Shown: piece by piece, positions 9,036-18,782 of the stretch | Numbering within the stretch: position 1 is the first letter of the stretch | How the letters are laid out: every line of letters begins with the position of its first letter | NCBI GenBank assembly: GCA_934667275.1 | Contig: CAKULK010000008.1 | Location: 48,742 to 112,741 of the forward strand | Direction of reading: 5' to 3' | Origin: an uncultured Bacteroidales bacterium | GTDB taxonomy: Bacteria > Bacteroidota > Bacteroidia > Bacteroidales > Paludibacteraceae | DNA: 64,000 bases | The notes under the pieces: generated by a model | What the model saw: the letters and a program-made list of their open reading frames with translations, nothing else | Told to the model about the DNA's origin: nothing | The model's database searches: none | Program-made: the position numbers and the translations under genes

Positions 9036-9803
9036 ATGGGAAAAATCATATCATTAGCCAATCAAAAAGGCGGTGTGGGTAAGACAACAACTGCCATCAA
9101 CCTGTCGGCAGCATTGGCCGCAGAGGGCAAACGTGTGCTGCTGGTTGATGCAGATCCTCAGGCAAATGCTTCGTCGGGTTTGGGCGTTGAAATCCGCGAT
9201 TTGGACAAGACAATCTATGAATGTTTAGTGAACGGCATAGACCCCCATACCGCCATCATCTCCACATCGGTGCAGAATTTGGATTTGATACCATCGCATA
9301 TCGATTTGGTTGGTGCCGAGATAGAAATGCTCAATATTAACGACCGTGAGAAGTTGCTTAAGGGTATTTTGTCTGCATTGCGTGCTGAATATGACTATAT
9401 TCTGATTGACTGTTCGCCCTCTTTGGGACTGATTACCATCAATGCCCTTACTGCCAGTGACAGCGTGATTATTCCCGTACAGTGCGAGTTTTTTGCGTTG
9501 GAGGGAATTGCCAAGTTGCTGAATACGATAAAGATAATCAAATCGAATCTGAATCCGTCGCTGCGCATAGAGGGCTTTTTGCTGACGATGTATGATGCGC
9601 GTTTGTGCTTGTCGCGCCAAGTTCATGACGAGGTGCGCCGTCACTTCGGCGATTTGGCTTTCGACACCGTTATCGGGCGTAATGTGCGTTTGAGCGAGGC
9701 CCCGAGTCATGGTATGTCGGTGATTGAATACGACCGCAACAGCAAGGGGGCAAAGAACTATATCAATTTGGCGAAAGAACTGATAAGGAGGAGTGAGGCA
9801 TGA
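9036..9803 (+). CDS. parA: ParA/Soj chromosome-partitioning ATPase
   Basis: About 255 residues begin MGKIISLANQKGGVGKTTTA, with the deviant Walker A motif. A VDADPQANASSGLG segment and Walker B (YILIDCSPSLGLIT) follow. Size and motifs fit chromosomal Soj/ParA, which moves ParB-parS complexes over the nucleoid. The ATG at 9036 puts the first beta-strand directly at the N-terminus. An upstream ATG at 9018 would overlap the GT9 gene. It overlaps parB by four bases. Confidence 0.95.
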   Translation: MGKIISLANQKGGVGKTTTAINLSAALAAEGKRVLLVDADPQANASSGLGVEIRDLDKTIYECLVNGIDPHTAIISTSVQNLDLIPSHIDLVGAEIEMLNINDREKLLKGILSALRAEYDYILIDCSPSLGLITINALTASDSVIIPVQCEFFALEGIAKLLNTIKIIKSNLNPSLRIEGFLLTMYDARLCLSRQVHDEVRRHFGDLAFDTVIGRNVRLSEAPSHGMSVIEYDRNSKGAKNYINLAKELIRRSEA

Positions 9804-10624
9804 AAAAGACAACAGGTTTAGGACGCGGTCTGGACGCGTTGATTGACACTACTCATGTGTCCACGGGCGGGTCTTCGTCCATCAATGAGATTCCATTGGC
9901 AAAGATATATGCCAATCCGGACCAGCCTCGTCATACTTTTGATGAAGAGACCTTGAATGAGTTGGCGCAATCCATTAAAGAACACGGAGTTATATCTCCG
10001 ATAACTTTGCGCAAGGACAATGACAATCACTATATGATTATTGCCGGTGAGCGTCGTTTCCGTGCGGCTAAGTTGGCGGGGTTGGATGCCATTCCTGCTT
10101 ATATCCGTACCGCCAAAGATGAGCAGGTGATGGAATGGGCTCTTATTGAGAATATCCAGCGTGAAGACCTGGATGCCATTGAGATAGCATTGGCTTATCA
10201 GCGTCTGATGGACGATTATCAATTGACTCAGGAGCAGATGTCGGAGCGTGTGGGCAAGAAACGTGCAACGGTGGCGAACTATGTCCGTTTGCTGAAGCTT
10301 CCTGCCGAGATACAACTTGGCATCAAGGAGAAAAAGATAGATATGGGGCATGCCCGTGCGATTTTGGGGTCGCCATCGCCGGAGCAACAACTCTCCATAT
10401 ACAAGCGTATTCTTCAGAATGGTCTCTCTGTCCGACGTGTGGAAGAGATGGTGAGTGCCACGAAACCTGCTAAGAGTGAGAAAAAAGAGAAGGCGGACTA
10501 TTCCGAGCAACAGAGTTTGTTGAGTACTCGTTTGGGGAGGGATGTGAAGATAGCGGGACATCGTCTGACTATCACTTTCCGCAATGAGGACGAACTGAAT
10601 GAAATCATTCAACGACTGAGTTGA
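9800..10624 (+). CDS. parB: ParB/Spo0J chromosome-partitioning protein
   Basis: The 274-residue protein shows the ParB order: an N-terminal GLGRGLDALI box that contacts ParA, the CTP-binding segment with GERRFRAAKLAGLD, then the IENIQREDL box. A central helix-turn-helix (LTQEQMSERVGKKRATVANYVRLL) and a C-terminal dimerisation domain complete it. I did not find a convincing parS-like palindrome in the window. The start overlaps the parA stop, and the end overlaps the TTG start of the DUF5683 gene. Confidence 0.95.
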   Translation: MKKTTGLGRGLDALIDTTHVSTGGSSSINEIPLAKIYANPDQPRHTFDEETLNELAQSIKEHGVISPITLRKDNDNHYMIIAGERRFRAAKLAGLDAIPAYIRTAKDEQVMEWALIENIQREDLDAIEIALAYQRLMDDYQLTQEQMSERVGKKRATVANYVRLLKLPAEIQLGIKEKKIDMGHARAILGSPSPEQQLSIYKRILQNGLSVRRVEEMVSATKPAKSEKKEKADYSEQQSLLSTRLGRDVKIAGHRLTITFRNEDELNEIIQRLS

Positions 10625-11292
10625 AGAGACTGATTATCATATTGTTATTGTTCTATTCGGGGATACTATGCGCACAGCAGACGGCTGACAGCGTTGCCGT
10701 TGTCTCCGATGTTCCGCAGATGACATTGGCGGCCAACGATACTCTGGGGCTGACACCGGCAGAAATAGACCGTTTGTTTTGGAAACCGGATCCCGTGCGT
10801 GCCGTGTGGTTGGGGGCATTGGTTCCCGGTTTGGGGCAAATCTATAACCGCAGTTATTGGAAACTGCCCATTGTGTATGGCGGCCTGATGGGTTGTACTT
10901 ATGCCATTACGTGGAACAGTACGCAATACGCGGGTTATAAGGGGGCCTATCGCGACTTGTACTATGACATTCAGAACGGTGCTGTGTCCGATGATGCCTC
11001 CAAATCTTACAATGCCATTCTGCCTACGGGGTACACGATTGAACGTATGGGAGGGGCTGAGGCGTACCGCAACAGGCTGAATGAATGGCAAAACTCTTCG
11101 CGGCGTTATCGCGACATATCGATTCTGGCAACGGTGCTGGTATATGCACTCACATTGGTGGATGCATACGTGGATGCCCAGTTGTTTGATTTTGACATTT
11201 CTACCGACCTCAGTTTGAATGTCAGCCCCCAGTTGTACTACGATTTGCAGAACCAGCGTTCTGCCGAAGTGAAACTTGCAATCACCTTTTGA
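10621..11292 (+). CDS. DUF5683 domain protein
   Basis: This 223-residue protein starts with TTG inside the parB stop region. It has a signal peptide (residues 1-18, ending LCAQ) and a conserved block AVWLGALVPGLGQIYNRSYWKLP followed by helices typical of DUF5683. Proteins of this family commonly follow parAB in Bacteroidetes, and their function is unknown. At least two hydrophobic helices suggest membrane association. It abuts the transglycosylase gene directly. Confidence 0.8.
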   Translation: MKRLIIILLLFYSGILCAQQTADSVAVVSDVPQMTLAANDTLGLTPAEIDRLFWKPDPVRAVWLGALVPGLGQIYNRSYWKLPIVYGGLMGCTYAITWNSTQYAGYKGAYRDLYYDIQNGAVSDDASKSYNAILPTGYTIERMGGAEAYRNRLNEWQNSSRRYRDISILATVLVYALTLVDAYVDAQLFDFDISTDLSLNVSPQLYYDLQNQRSAEVKLAITF

Positions 11293-12597
11293 ATGAGAAA
11301 AAAACTAATTATACTATTCCTATTTTCAGTTGTATGTGCTGTTGCGCAAGAACCTATGGCAGTTGTTGAAACTGCTGCCAATACAGATTCCGTATTGGTT
11401 GCCGACACCGTATCGGTCGCCGATTTGAATATGGCGACAGACTCTGCATTACAGGCGGATACTATTCAAGATATTCCGGTTTATTTCGATGAAGCATTGG
11501 CGTGGTTAGATACTATTGAATGCACTTCCGATACGCTGATTACTGATTTGCCTGATTCTGTGTACAAGGCTCGTTTACAGGCACTTCCGTTTGTGATAGA
11601 GGTGCCGTATAATGCTGTGGTGCGTAACTATATTTTGCGTTATATCAAGCATAGTCCGCGCCAAGTGGCGAGTTTGCAACGGCGTTCCACCTACTACTTC
11701 CCGATGTTTCAAGATATTCTGGCACGTTACGGCTTGCCTTATGAACTTTGCTATTTGCCAGTCATTGAGTCGGCACTCAATCCTCAGGCACATTCGCCGG
11801 TAGGAGCAGCAGGACTATGGCAAATCATGCCTTCGACGGGAAAGAAATACGGGCTGGAAATCAACTCATTGGTGGATGAACGTATGGACCCTGTTCGTTC
11901 CACAGAGGCGGCATGCCGCTTTTTGGGGGCATTGTACAATATCTTCGGTGATTGGAACCTTGTGATTGCTGCATACAACTGCGGTCCCGGGAATGTGAAT
12001 AAAGCCATTCACCGTGCCGGCGGGAAACGTGATTTCTGGAGTATATATCCATATTTGCCCAAGGAAACGCGTGGCTATCTACCTATTTTTGTGGCAGCGG
12101 CTTATGCCATGAATTATGCCGAACTGCATGGTATATGTCCTGCACCTGCTGAGTATCCGATGAATACCGACACTATTTATACGGATAAGCGTCAGCACTT
12201 GAAGCAAATATCCGAGAATCTCAATATAAACATCACCGACCTTCGTAAATTGAATCCTCAGTATGCACGCGATATTCTGCCCGGTGGTAAGATGTATGCC
12301 TTGTGCCTCCCTATTGAAAAAACAGGGCAGTATATTGATAATCAGGATACTATCCTTGCTTATCAGGCCAAGGAACTGATTTATAACCGCAGGGCTGAGA
12401 TTGATATTCTGCAGAAGACATCGGTCAATGGCGGTTACTCCGTGAATGGTGTAACCTATTATAAAGTTAAATCAGGCGATACATTGAGTGGCATTGCCAA
12501 GAAGTTCCGTGTCAGCGTGAAACAACTAAAGGCATGGAACGGGTTGAAGTCGGATATGATACGTCCCGGGCAAAAACTGCGTATCGGTGTGGCTTGA
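11293..12597 (+). CDS. mltD: Membrane-bound lytic transglycosylase (MltD-like) with LysM
   Basis: The 434-residue protein has a signal peptide (ending AVAQ) and a family 1 SLT domain (about residues 140-270). The catalytic Glu is in LPVIESALNP, and AGLWQIMPSTGKKYGL and AAYNCGPGNVNKA follow. One divergent LysM-like segment (about 295-335) and one clear C-terminal LysM (YKVKSGDTLSGIAKKF) complete it. It cleaves the glycan strands of peptidoglycan in the periplasm. Its position next to the parAB and DUF5683 genes is a typical Bacteroidetes arrangement. Confidence 0.9.
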   Translation: MRKKLIILFLFSVVCAVAQEPMAVVETAANTDSVLVADTVSVADLNMATDSALQADTIQDIPVYFDEALAWLDTIECTSDTLITDLPDSVYKARLQALPFVIEVPYNAVVRNYILRYIKHSPRQVASLQRRSTYYFPMFQDILARYGLPYELCYLPVIESALNPQAHSPVGAAGLWQIMPSTGKKYGLEINSLVDERMDPVRSTEAACRFLGALYNIFGDWNLVIAAYNCGPGNVNKAIHRAGGKRDFWSIYPYLPKETRGYLPIFVAAAYAMNYAELHGICPAPAEYPMNTDTIYTDKRQHLKQISENLNINITDLRKLNPQYARDILPGGKMYALCLPIEKTGQYIDNQDTILAYQAKELIYNRRAEIDILQKTSVNGGYSVNGVTYYKVKSGDTLSGIAKKFRVSVKQLKAWNGLKSDMIRPGQKLRIGVA

Positions 12598-12606
12598 TGA
12601 TCAGTT

Positions 12607-12930
12607 ATGGATACTCAAAAGATATACTACTCTCTTTCCGAAGTACAGGAAATGACAGGATTGCCTGTGTCCACATTGCGCTATTGGGAATCACGCTTTG
12701 CGGAACTGTCGCCGCGGAAAGACGGTCATGGTAACCGCTATTACACGGAGGCAGATATTCGTCTTATCAAACGAATTGCCTATTTGCGTGATGAATTGCA
12801 CATCACACGTATAGAGGCTATCCGCAATGAGTTGCACCGTGACGAGAAACAGACTGATGTCCGTCAGCGTGCCACTGAGATTCTTCGCCGCGCACGTCAG
12901 GATTTGATAGCTATCCGTGCTCAAATCTAA
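12607..12930 (+). CDS. MerR-family transcriptional regulator
   Basis: The 107-residue protein is almost entirely a MerR winged helix: YYSLSEVQEMTGLPVSTLRYWE, then the wing with NRYYTEADIRLIKRI and a short coiled-coil dimer helix. There is no effector domain and no Cys for metal binding. Small MerR proteins of this type follow mltD-like genes in Bacteroidetes; their targets are unknown. The first in-frame ATG of uvrB (12917) overlaps its end. Confidence 0.85.
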   Translation: MDTQKIYYSLSEVQEMTGLPVSTLRYWESRFAELSPRKDGHGNRYYTEADIRLIKRIAYLRDELHITRIEAIRNELHRDEKQTDVRQRATEILRRARQDLIAIRAQI

Positions 12931-12937
12931 ATCCGAT

Positions 12938-14953
12938 ATGTTTCATCTCATCTCGCCATATCAACCTACGGGCGACCAGCCCGAAGCCATCCGCCAGTTG
13001 GTGGACGGCATCCGTACAGGTGCGGAAGCGCAGACGCTGCTCGGTGTTACAGGGTCGGGTAAGACTTTCACCGTAGCCAATGTTATTGCCCAAATCAACC
13101 GCCCCACCCTCATTCTCAGCCACAACAAGACACTTGCCGCACAACTGTACAGCGAGATGCGGCAGTTCTTCCCGCACAACGCGGTGGAGTATTTCGTGTC
13201 CTACTATGACTACTACCAGCCCGAAGCTTATATCCCTAGTACCGACACCTACATCGAAAAGGACCTCAGCATCAATGAGGAGATTGACCGTCTGCGTCTG
13301 AGTGCCATCGCCGCCCTGTTGAGTGGGCGAAAGGATGTGGTTGTTATCTCATCGGTCAGTTGTCTGTACGGCATCGGCAACCCGCAGGACTTCAGTCAGT
13401 CGTGCAGCACTGTCACACGCGGGCAGACCATTCGCATGGATACCCTGCTCTCGCAACTCGTCAGCGAGCAGTATGTGCGCAACGACATCGACCTCAATCG
13501 CGGACGCTTCCGCGTGAAGGGCGACACGGTGGACATCGCGTTGGCGTATGCCGATTACCTCCTGCGCATCGAATTCTTTGGTAATGAGATAGATACCATC
13601 ATTACCCTCGACCCCGTCACCCTTGAGGTCATTGAGGAGTTCGACACCTATAACATCTACCCCGCCACCATCTTCTGCACCAACCCCGACAAGCAGGCGG
13701 CGGCTATTGCCCAAATCAAACTCGACCTTGCCACACAGGTGCTGCATTTTCAGGAGATAGGCGAGCCGCTCTATGCCAAGCGCATTGAGGAGCGTGTGAA
13801 CTACGACATTGAGATGATTCAGGAACTCGGCTACTGCTCCGGCGTGGAGAATTACAGCCGGTATTTCGACGGACGTGAGCCGGGTACGCCGCCCTACTGC
13901 CTGCTCGACTATTTCCCCAAGGACATGCTCCTCGTGATTGACGAGAGCCATGTCACGGTACCCCAGATACATGCCATGTACGGTGGCGACAAGGCGCGCA
14001 AAGACAACCTTGTGAATTTCGGCTTCCGCCTGCCTGCTGCCCGCGACAACCGGCCGCTCACCTTCGACGAGTTCCAGCGCAAGACCGGGCAGACCATATA
14101 CGTCTCCGCCACCCCCGCCGAGTACGAATTGGAGCGTTCCAACGGTGTTGTCATCGACCAACTCATACGCCCCACGGGGCTTCTCGACCCCGAGATAGAG
14201 GTGCGTCCGAGTCTTCATCAAGTGGACGACCTCATGGAGGAGATACGTGTCCGCGTGGAGCGGGAGGAGCGTATACTCATCACCACGCTCACTAAGCGCA
14301 TGGCAGAGGAACTGGACGATTACCTGCGCAAATACGGCGTGCGCTCTGCCTATATCCATTCCGACGTGGACACGCTGGAGCGCGTACAAATCATGGAAGA
14401 CCTCCGCAAAGGGCTCTACGATGTGCTGGTGGGTGTCAACCTCCTGCGCGAGGGGCTCGACCTGCCCGAGGTGAGTCTGGTCGCTATCCTGGATGCCGAC
14501 AAAGAGGGCTTTCTCCGCGACCACCGCTCGCTCACGCAGACGGCAGGGCGCGCTGCCCGAAACGTGAACGGCAAGGTAATCATGTATGGCGACAAAATCA
14601 CGCAGTCGATGCAGATGACCATTGATGAGACCAACCGCCGCCGTGCCAAGCAGATGGCGTACAACGAGGAGCACCACATCACGCCCACCGCCATCAAGAA
14701 AGCCATCGAAACCAGTCCTCTCACCGCCATGATGCGCCACGAAGAACAGGAAAAGCAGCAGTTGGAGAGCAAGATTCGCGACAGTTGGAAGACTGCTCCG
14801 TGGCAGCAATTCACCAAGAAGCAACTGCAAAAGGCAGCCGAACAGCAACGTCGTGCCATGCTTGCCGCTGCCAAAGAATTAGACTTCACCGCCGCTGCCC
14901 GTCTTCGCGACGAACTATTGCAAATGGAGGACAAACTCCAAGCCATGGAATAA
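12938..14953 (+). CDS. uvrB: UvrABC excinuclease subunit B
   Basis: About 671 residues contain the UvrB landmarks in order: Walker A GVTGSGKTFT (near residue 37), the DNA-clamping beta-hairpin YYDYYQPEAYIPSTDTYIEK, the DESH box, and helicase motifs V and VI (NLLREGLDLPEVSL, QTAGRAARN). A C-terminal UVR motif (AAKELDFTAAARLRDEL) binds UvrC. It verifies damage after UvrA loading in nucleotide excision repair. I prefer the ATG at 12938 because family members begin close to F-L-S-P-Y-x-P-x-G-D-Q-P; an upstream ATG at 12917 would overlap merR. It is the last gene of the operon. Synonymous G/C use is visibly higher than in the genes before it. Confidence 0.96.
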   Translation: MFHLISPYQPTGDQPEAIRQLVDGIRTGAEAQTLLGVTGSGKTFTVANVIAQINRPTLILSHNKTLAAQLYSEMRQFFPHNAVEYFVSYYDYYQPEAYIPSTDTYIEKDLSINEEIDRLRLSAIAALLSGRKDVVVISSVSCLYGIGNPQDFSQSCSTVTRGQTIRMDTLLSQLVSEQYVRNDIDLNRGRFRVKGDTVDIALAYADYLLRIEFFGNEIDTIITLDPVTLEVIEEFDTYNIYPATIFCTNPDKQAAAIAQIKLDLATQVLHFQEIGEPLYAKRIEERVNYDIEMIQELGYCSGVENYSRYFDGREPGTPPYCLLDYFPKDMLLVIDESHVTVPQIHAMYGGDKARKDNLVNFGFRLPAARDNRPLTFDEFQRKTGQTIYVSATPAEYELERSNGVVIDQLIRPTGLLDPEIEVRPSLHQVDDLMEEIRVRVEREERILITTLTKRMAEELDDYLRKYGVRSAYIHSDVDTLERVQIMEDLRKGLYDVLVGVNLLREGLDLPEVSLVAILDADKEGFLRDHRSLTQTAGRAARNVNGKVIMYGDKITQSMQMTIDETNRRRAKQMAYNEEHHITPTAIKKAIETSPLTAMMRHEEQEKQQLESKIRDSWKTAPWQQFTKKQLQKAAEQQRRAMLAAAKELDFTAAARLRDELLQMEDKLQAME

Positions 14954-14997
14954 GTCCTCCAATTTGTGTGATTTCAATAAGAATACTATACTTTACT

Positions 14998-16632
14998 TTA
15001 CTTATATAGGAAACGCTTGATACTCCGCTTGGGCGTCTTCTCAAACGGCTCTTTTTTGATTTCAATGTCACTTACCTGTGAGTAGGACGGGATAAGTGCA
15101 TTCAGTTTCTTCAGGTTCTCCTTCATTAGGCGTTCGATTTCCTCTAACGAGAATTTCCGTGTGGTTTGCTCGTCAGGAAATACCAATCCGACCAGTTTTC
15201 CTTCACGTTCCACCACAATAGATTCACCAACACCCTCTTGATTGTTGAGTTTATCCTCAATCTCTTCGGGATAGATGTTTTGCCCTGACGCACCAAGAAT
15301 CATGGTTTTGTTGCGTCCTTTGATGAAGATATTCTTGTGCTTATCCAAGTAGCCGAGATCGCCCGTGTGCATCCAACCATCTTCGGTGAATGCTGCGCGG
15401 GTGGCTTCCTCGTTTTTGTAGTAGCCCATCATCACGTTCTCGCCACGAACCAATATCTCCCCTACACCTTCTGAATTGATGTTTACTATTTTCGCCTCCA
15501 TATTTGTAACAGGGCGTCCGCCGGAATGTGCCACAAAGTGCTTGGGGTGTGAACCTCCGATAAGGGGACCGCACTCCGTCATACCGTAGCCTACCGACAG
15601 CGGGAAATGAATGTCCATCAGGCATTTCTCTACAATCGGGTTGATGGCTGCACCACCACAAAGGAAGTAACGGATATTTCCTCCGAAAGCCTTTTTAAGG
15701 GCGGATTTTACCTTCCTGCGAATGATATTCCCGAGTATCGGAGTTTTCCAACAGAACTGTATTGCAGGTTTCGAAGTGAGCGGGTTGATGTTCTTTTTGT
15801 GTATCTTTTCAATCACCAACGGCACCGTTACCACCATATACGGTTGCACATCTTGCAACGCTTTGAGTAGCACGCTCGGTGTCGGGCTCTTGGTGAGGAA
15901 ATAGATATGCGTGCCTGTACACATAGGGTAGAGAAATTCACAAATCTGTCCGAACATGTGTGCCAAAGGCAGCATGGATACCAACCGCTGTCCCGATTCT
16001 ACGGGAAGCAGGGACAAACCTACTTCTACATTGTTGCTCAAAGAACGTCCGTTCAACATGACACCCTTTGGAGAACCTGTACTCCCCGAAGTGTAGTTGA
16101 TAAGTGCCAAAGCCTCAGGATCAGCCTTGAAATGCACATCCTCTTTCTTGATGCCATCGGGGAATGCCTGCAGGCAAGCCTCATCCCATGCTTCTTTGCT
16201 GACGACTTTGCCCTCTGTTCCACGCAGTACAGAGAAGTCCGCTAATGACAATACAGCATCCAAACCATCTAATGATTCGTGTTGCAACTCGCGCCATACA
16301 TACGGTCCGACAAACAACATTCTGGCATCAGAGTGAGCCAAAAGTTTGCTTATGTCAGTAGCCTTAAAATCCTGTAATATACTGACAATCACGCCTTCAT
16401 ACGATGCTATTGACAGATAGGCAACCACCCAGTTGGCGCAATTCCGCCCCGCAATAGCAATTTTATCCCCCTTTTGAATCCCCAACTGACGGAACAGCAC
16501 ATGCATCCGCATAATCGCCTGCGACATCTCTCCCCATGTATATTCCTGCTGTTCGCCGTAATCCGTGAGCGCGGCATCGTTCCACTGACGCTGAATGACC
16601 TCATTCAGGTAGTGCAAATAATGATTCTTCAT
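14998..16632 (-). CDS. fadD: AMP-binding long-chain acyl-CoA synthetase
   Basis: The 544-residue enzyme belongs to the ANL superfamily. Visible motifs are the P-loop YTSGSTGSPKGVML (near residue 180), VGYGMTECGP (A4/A5), GWMHTGDLGYLD (A7), KGRNKTMIL (A8), and the C-terminal KTPKRSIKR with the catalytic Lys. It activates fatty acids to acyl-AMP and then acyl-CoA in the cytoplasm. The exact chain length is not readable. It converges on uvrB with a 44-bp gap and has a promoter-like -7 box at 16669-16676. Confidence 0.88.
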   Translation of the reverse strand: MKNHYLHYLNEVIQRQWNDAALTDYGEQQEYTWGEMSQAIMRMHVLFRQLGIQKGDKIAIAGRNCANWVVAYLSIASYEGVIVSILQDFKATDISKLLAHSDARMLFVGPYVWRELQHESLDGLDAVLSLADFSVLRGTEGKVVSKEAWDEACLQAFPDGIKKEDVHFKADPEALALINYTSGSTGSPKGVMLNGRSLSNNVEVGLSLLPVESGQRLVSMLPLAHMFGQICEFLYPMCTGTHIYFLTKSPTPSVLLKALQDVQPYMVVTVPLVIEKIHKKNINPLTSKPAIQFCWKTPILGNIIRRKVKSALKKAFGGNIRYFLCGGAAINPIVEKCLMDIHFPLSVGYGMTECGPLIGGSHPKHFVAHSGGRPVTNMEAKIVNINSEGVGEILVRGENVMMGYYKNEEATRAAFTEDGWMHTGDLGYLDKHKNIFIKGRNKTMILGASGQNIYPEEIEDKLNNQEGVGESIVVEREGKLVGLVFPDEQTTRKFSLEEIERLMKENLKKLNALIPSYSQVSDIEIKKEPFEKTPKRSIKRFLYK

Positions 16633-16668
16633 GTCTAAAAAACTTTCCTTTTGATTTCAAATCCACCA

Positions 16669-16676
16669 CAAAGGTA
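16669..16676 (-). promoter_or_regulatory. Possible -7 box for the acyl-CoA synthetase gene
   Basis: TACCTTTG is present on the minus strand 36 nt before the ATG, but I cannot find a TTG at the usual 19-21 nt, so only half the promoter is supported. Confidence 0.4.
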
Positions 16677-16773
16677 CTACTTTTTTTCGGAACTTCCCTA
16701 CTTTCTCCATTAAATAAGGTGTTTTTCCCTTATTTATTGCTGTTTTATCAAGAAAAACTTGGAAAAATTGCTG

Positions 16774-18645
16774 CTACTCATCATTCTGCCCGCGCCTGAT
16801 TATCTTCAAGAGCAGCCGTTTTGTCCGAGTGACAATAGACCATGTGGTGCTGGCCTGTGGGATATCCATGAGGAAGGCATCCATATCAGGTCCACCAGTC
16901 TGCTGTTCGGGGTAAACAACCATATAGTTGTTGTCCACAAAGAACTGCTGCAGCAGTTGCGGAATCTGCTCAAACAACGGGTTGTAACTGGCAGTGGCCT
17001 TACGCGAGGACAGCAGTACGGGCATGTCATCTGCCCGCATGTCTTTGGCAATCATGAGCACATCCTCCCAATCGTCCATGTCGCGGAAAGCGGCACGCAA
17101 CATCTTACCCGGTCGCCGGCACATGGCACGCAATGCTACTTGTGTGTCGGGATTTGCGTAGAACACTACTTTTGCCCCTATTTCGCCTGACAGACGCCGG
17201 ATAAATCCGAAACAGGTGATGAAATCACGTTCTTTTTCAGCATAGCGCGGGACTGCAACCAAGAGGCGGTTGACGGTGTTAAGCGGTTGGCACTCGTGGT
17301 ACACCAACACCGATTTGCTAATATGCTCCACGGCGCGTTGTACGTCTGTCCAATCCGCCGATTTGGCTATTTCCACATTTTTGAGCGATGACATGATTGC
17401 CAGTTCGCGTAACTGGGTGTGCAAATCGTTGTCCACGGAAGTCAGATACCAATAGTCTTCCTCGTGGTCGCTCTCCAGTCTGGCTCCCTCCTGCAGGGCC
17501 AACTGTTTGGCGGCATGTTCGGTGATGAAACCGGATATGGTGCAGAGAATCAATATCATAAGTACCGAACCGTTCAGTATCTCCGAAGAGAAAATGCCCA
17601 TTTTGTATCCGATGGTGGCAATCGCCAATGTACCCGCAGCCGAGGCTTGTGTGAGACCGAACACCAACTGTCTTTCCATGGCAGAGAAACGGAATATGCC
17701 TTGTGCCGCCCACGCTGCGGCGGACTTACCCAACAGTTTCGTGCCAATCATCACGGATGCAATCAAGATGGTACTCCAACTGCTCCAGAAAACGCGGACA
17801 TCTATCATTAATCCGACACCGATTAAAAATAAAGGCACGAAGATACTATTGCCGACAAATGTGATTCGGCGCATCAACGGTGAGTGGTTGGGCAACAGCC
17901 GGTTGAGCGACACTCCGCACAAGAATGCGCCCAAGATGCCTTCCAGTCCCGCCCAGTCTGCCAACAGAGCCGCCAGCACCAGCATCAACATCACCAGCAT
18001 GAACCCCACGACAGGGTCCTGGTATCGCTTGAAGAACCATTGTGCCATTTTAGGAAAAGCCCACAGCACAACGCCCAGAAACAGGATTATCAGGGCAATC
18101 GTGCGCAGAATGTCGCCGGCAGAATGTGCTTCACCCTGCATGGATTCCACCACCGCCAAGACAAGCAGCGAGAACGTGATAGCCCACATAGTGGCTCCCA
18201 CGGTGATATTAACGGCACGGTTTTTCTGAATGCCGTAGCGGCTGACGATGGGGTAGGTCATGAGGGTGTGGCTGCCAAACATGGCACCCAACAGGAGGGC
18301 TGTGGTGCTGTCGAACCCCAGAATATACCGGCAGGTGAGGAGTCCCAACCCCAAAGGGAACAAGAATGTCAGCAGTCCGAACAAGATGGCGCGATAGCGG
18401 TGCTGGCTGAAGTCGTTCATGTCGATTTCACTGCCAGACTGGAACATGATGTAGAGCATTCCTATCGAGCCGAGCACGCGAATGGTGGCGTTGTCGTCCA
18501 CCCAATTCAGCACAGAAGGACCCACAACCATCCCCGCCAAGATGAAACCCACAATGGCAGGTACGTGTATCTTGCGGCACAAAATAGGTATCAGGAGAAT
18601 GATACCCAGCACCAAGGCGGTCAATAGTAACGAGTTGCTAATCAT
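16774..18645 (-). CDS. Kef/CPA2-type cation:proton antiporter
   Basis: The 623-residue protein has about 12 hydrophobic helices in its first 390 residues. Features of the Na+/H+ exchanger (CPA2) family are VPAIVGFILAGMVVGP near residue 30 and LLGAMFGSHTLMTYPI near 141. The following 230 residues are hydrophilic and contain no obvious TrkA-N nucleotide motif; they look like a universal-stress-type cytoplasmic domain. It exchanges K+ or Na+ for protons across the inner membrane, but which ion cannot be told. It has its own promoter at 18674-18703. Confidence 0.85.
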   Translation of the reverse strand: MISNSLLLTALVLGIILLIPILCRKIHVPAIVGFILAGMVVGPSVLNWVDDNATIRVLGSIGMLYIMFQSGSEIDMNDFSQHRYRAILFGLLTFLFPLGLGLLTCRYILGFDSTTALLLGAMFGSHTLMTYPIVSRYGIQKNRAVNITVGATMWAITFSLLVLAVVESMQGEAHSAGDILRTIALIILFLGVVLWAFPKMAQWFFKRYQDPVVGFMLVMLMLVLAALLADWAGLEGILGAFLCGVSLNRLLPNHSPLMRRITFVGNSIFVPLFLIGVGLMIDVRVFWSSWSTILIASVMIGTKLLGKSAAAWAAQGIFRFSAMERQLVFGLTQASAAGTLAIATIGYKMGIFSSEILNGSVLMILILCTISGFITEHAAKQLALQEGARLESDHEEDYWYLTSVDNDLHTQLRELAIMSSLKNVEIAKSADWTDVQRAVEHISKSVLVYHECQPLNTVNRLLVAVPRYAEKERDFITCFGFIRRLSGEIGAKVVFYANPDTQVALRAMCRRPGKMLRAAFRDMDDWEDVLMIAKDMRADDMPVLLSSRKATASYNPLFEQIPQLLQQFFVDNNYMVVYPEQQTGGPDMDAFLMDIPQASTTWSIVTRTKRLLLKIIRRGQNDE

Positions 18646-18673
18646 AACTTTATCAAGAAATCAGAATACACTA

Positions 18674-18703
18674 CAAAGGTACAACAATTTATCCGTACTC
18701 CAA
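18674..18703 (-). promoter_or_regulatory. Promoter of the antiporter gene
   Basis: Minus-strand TACCTTTG (18674-18681) with TTG (18701-18703) and a 19-nt spacer. Confidence 0.65.
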
Positions 18704-18782
18704 AATAAAAGATAGTTTTTGGCACAATAATTGTGGCAAAAAAGAACGTGCCTGTATCATGAAATACGCACAATGAGAGTCT

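Noticed and set aside
9036..10624. parS site near parAB
   Set aside because: I looked for a TGTTTCACGTGAAACA-like palindrome and found no convincing match.
13349..14848. Minus-strand open frame of 499 codons opposite uvrB
   Set aside because: uvrB motifs are complete on the plus strand; the antisense frame shows none.
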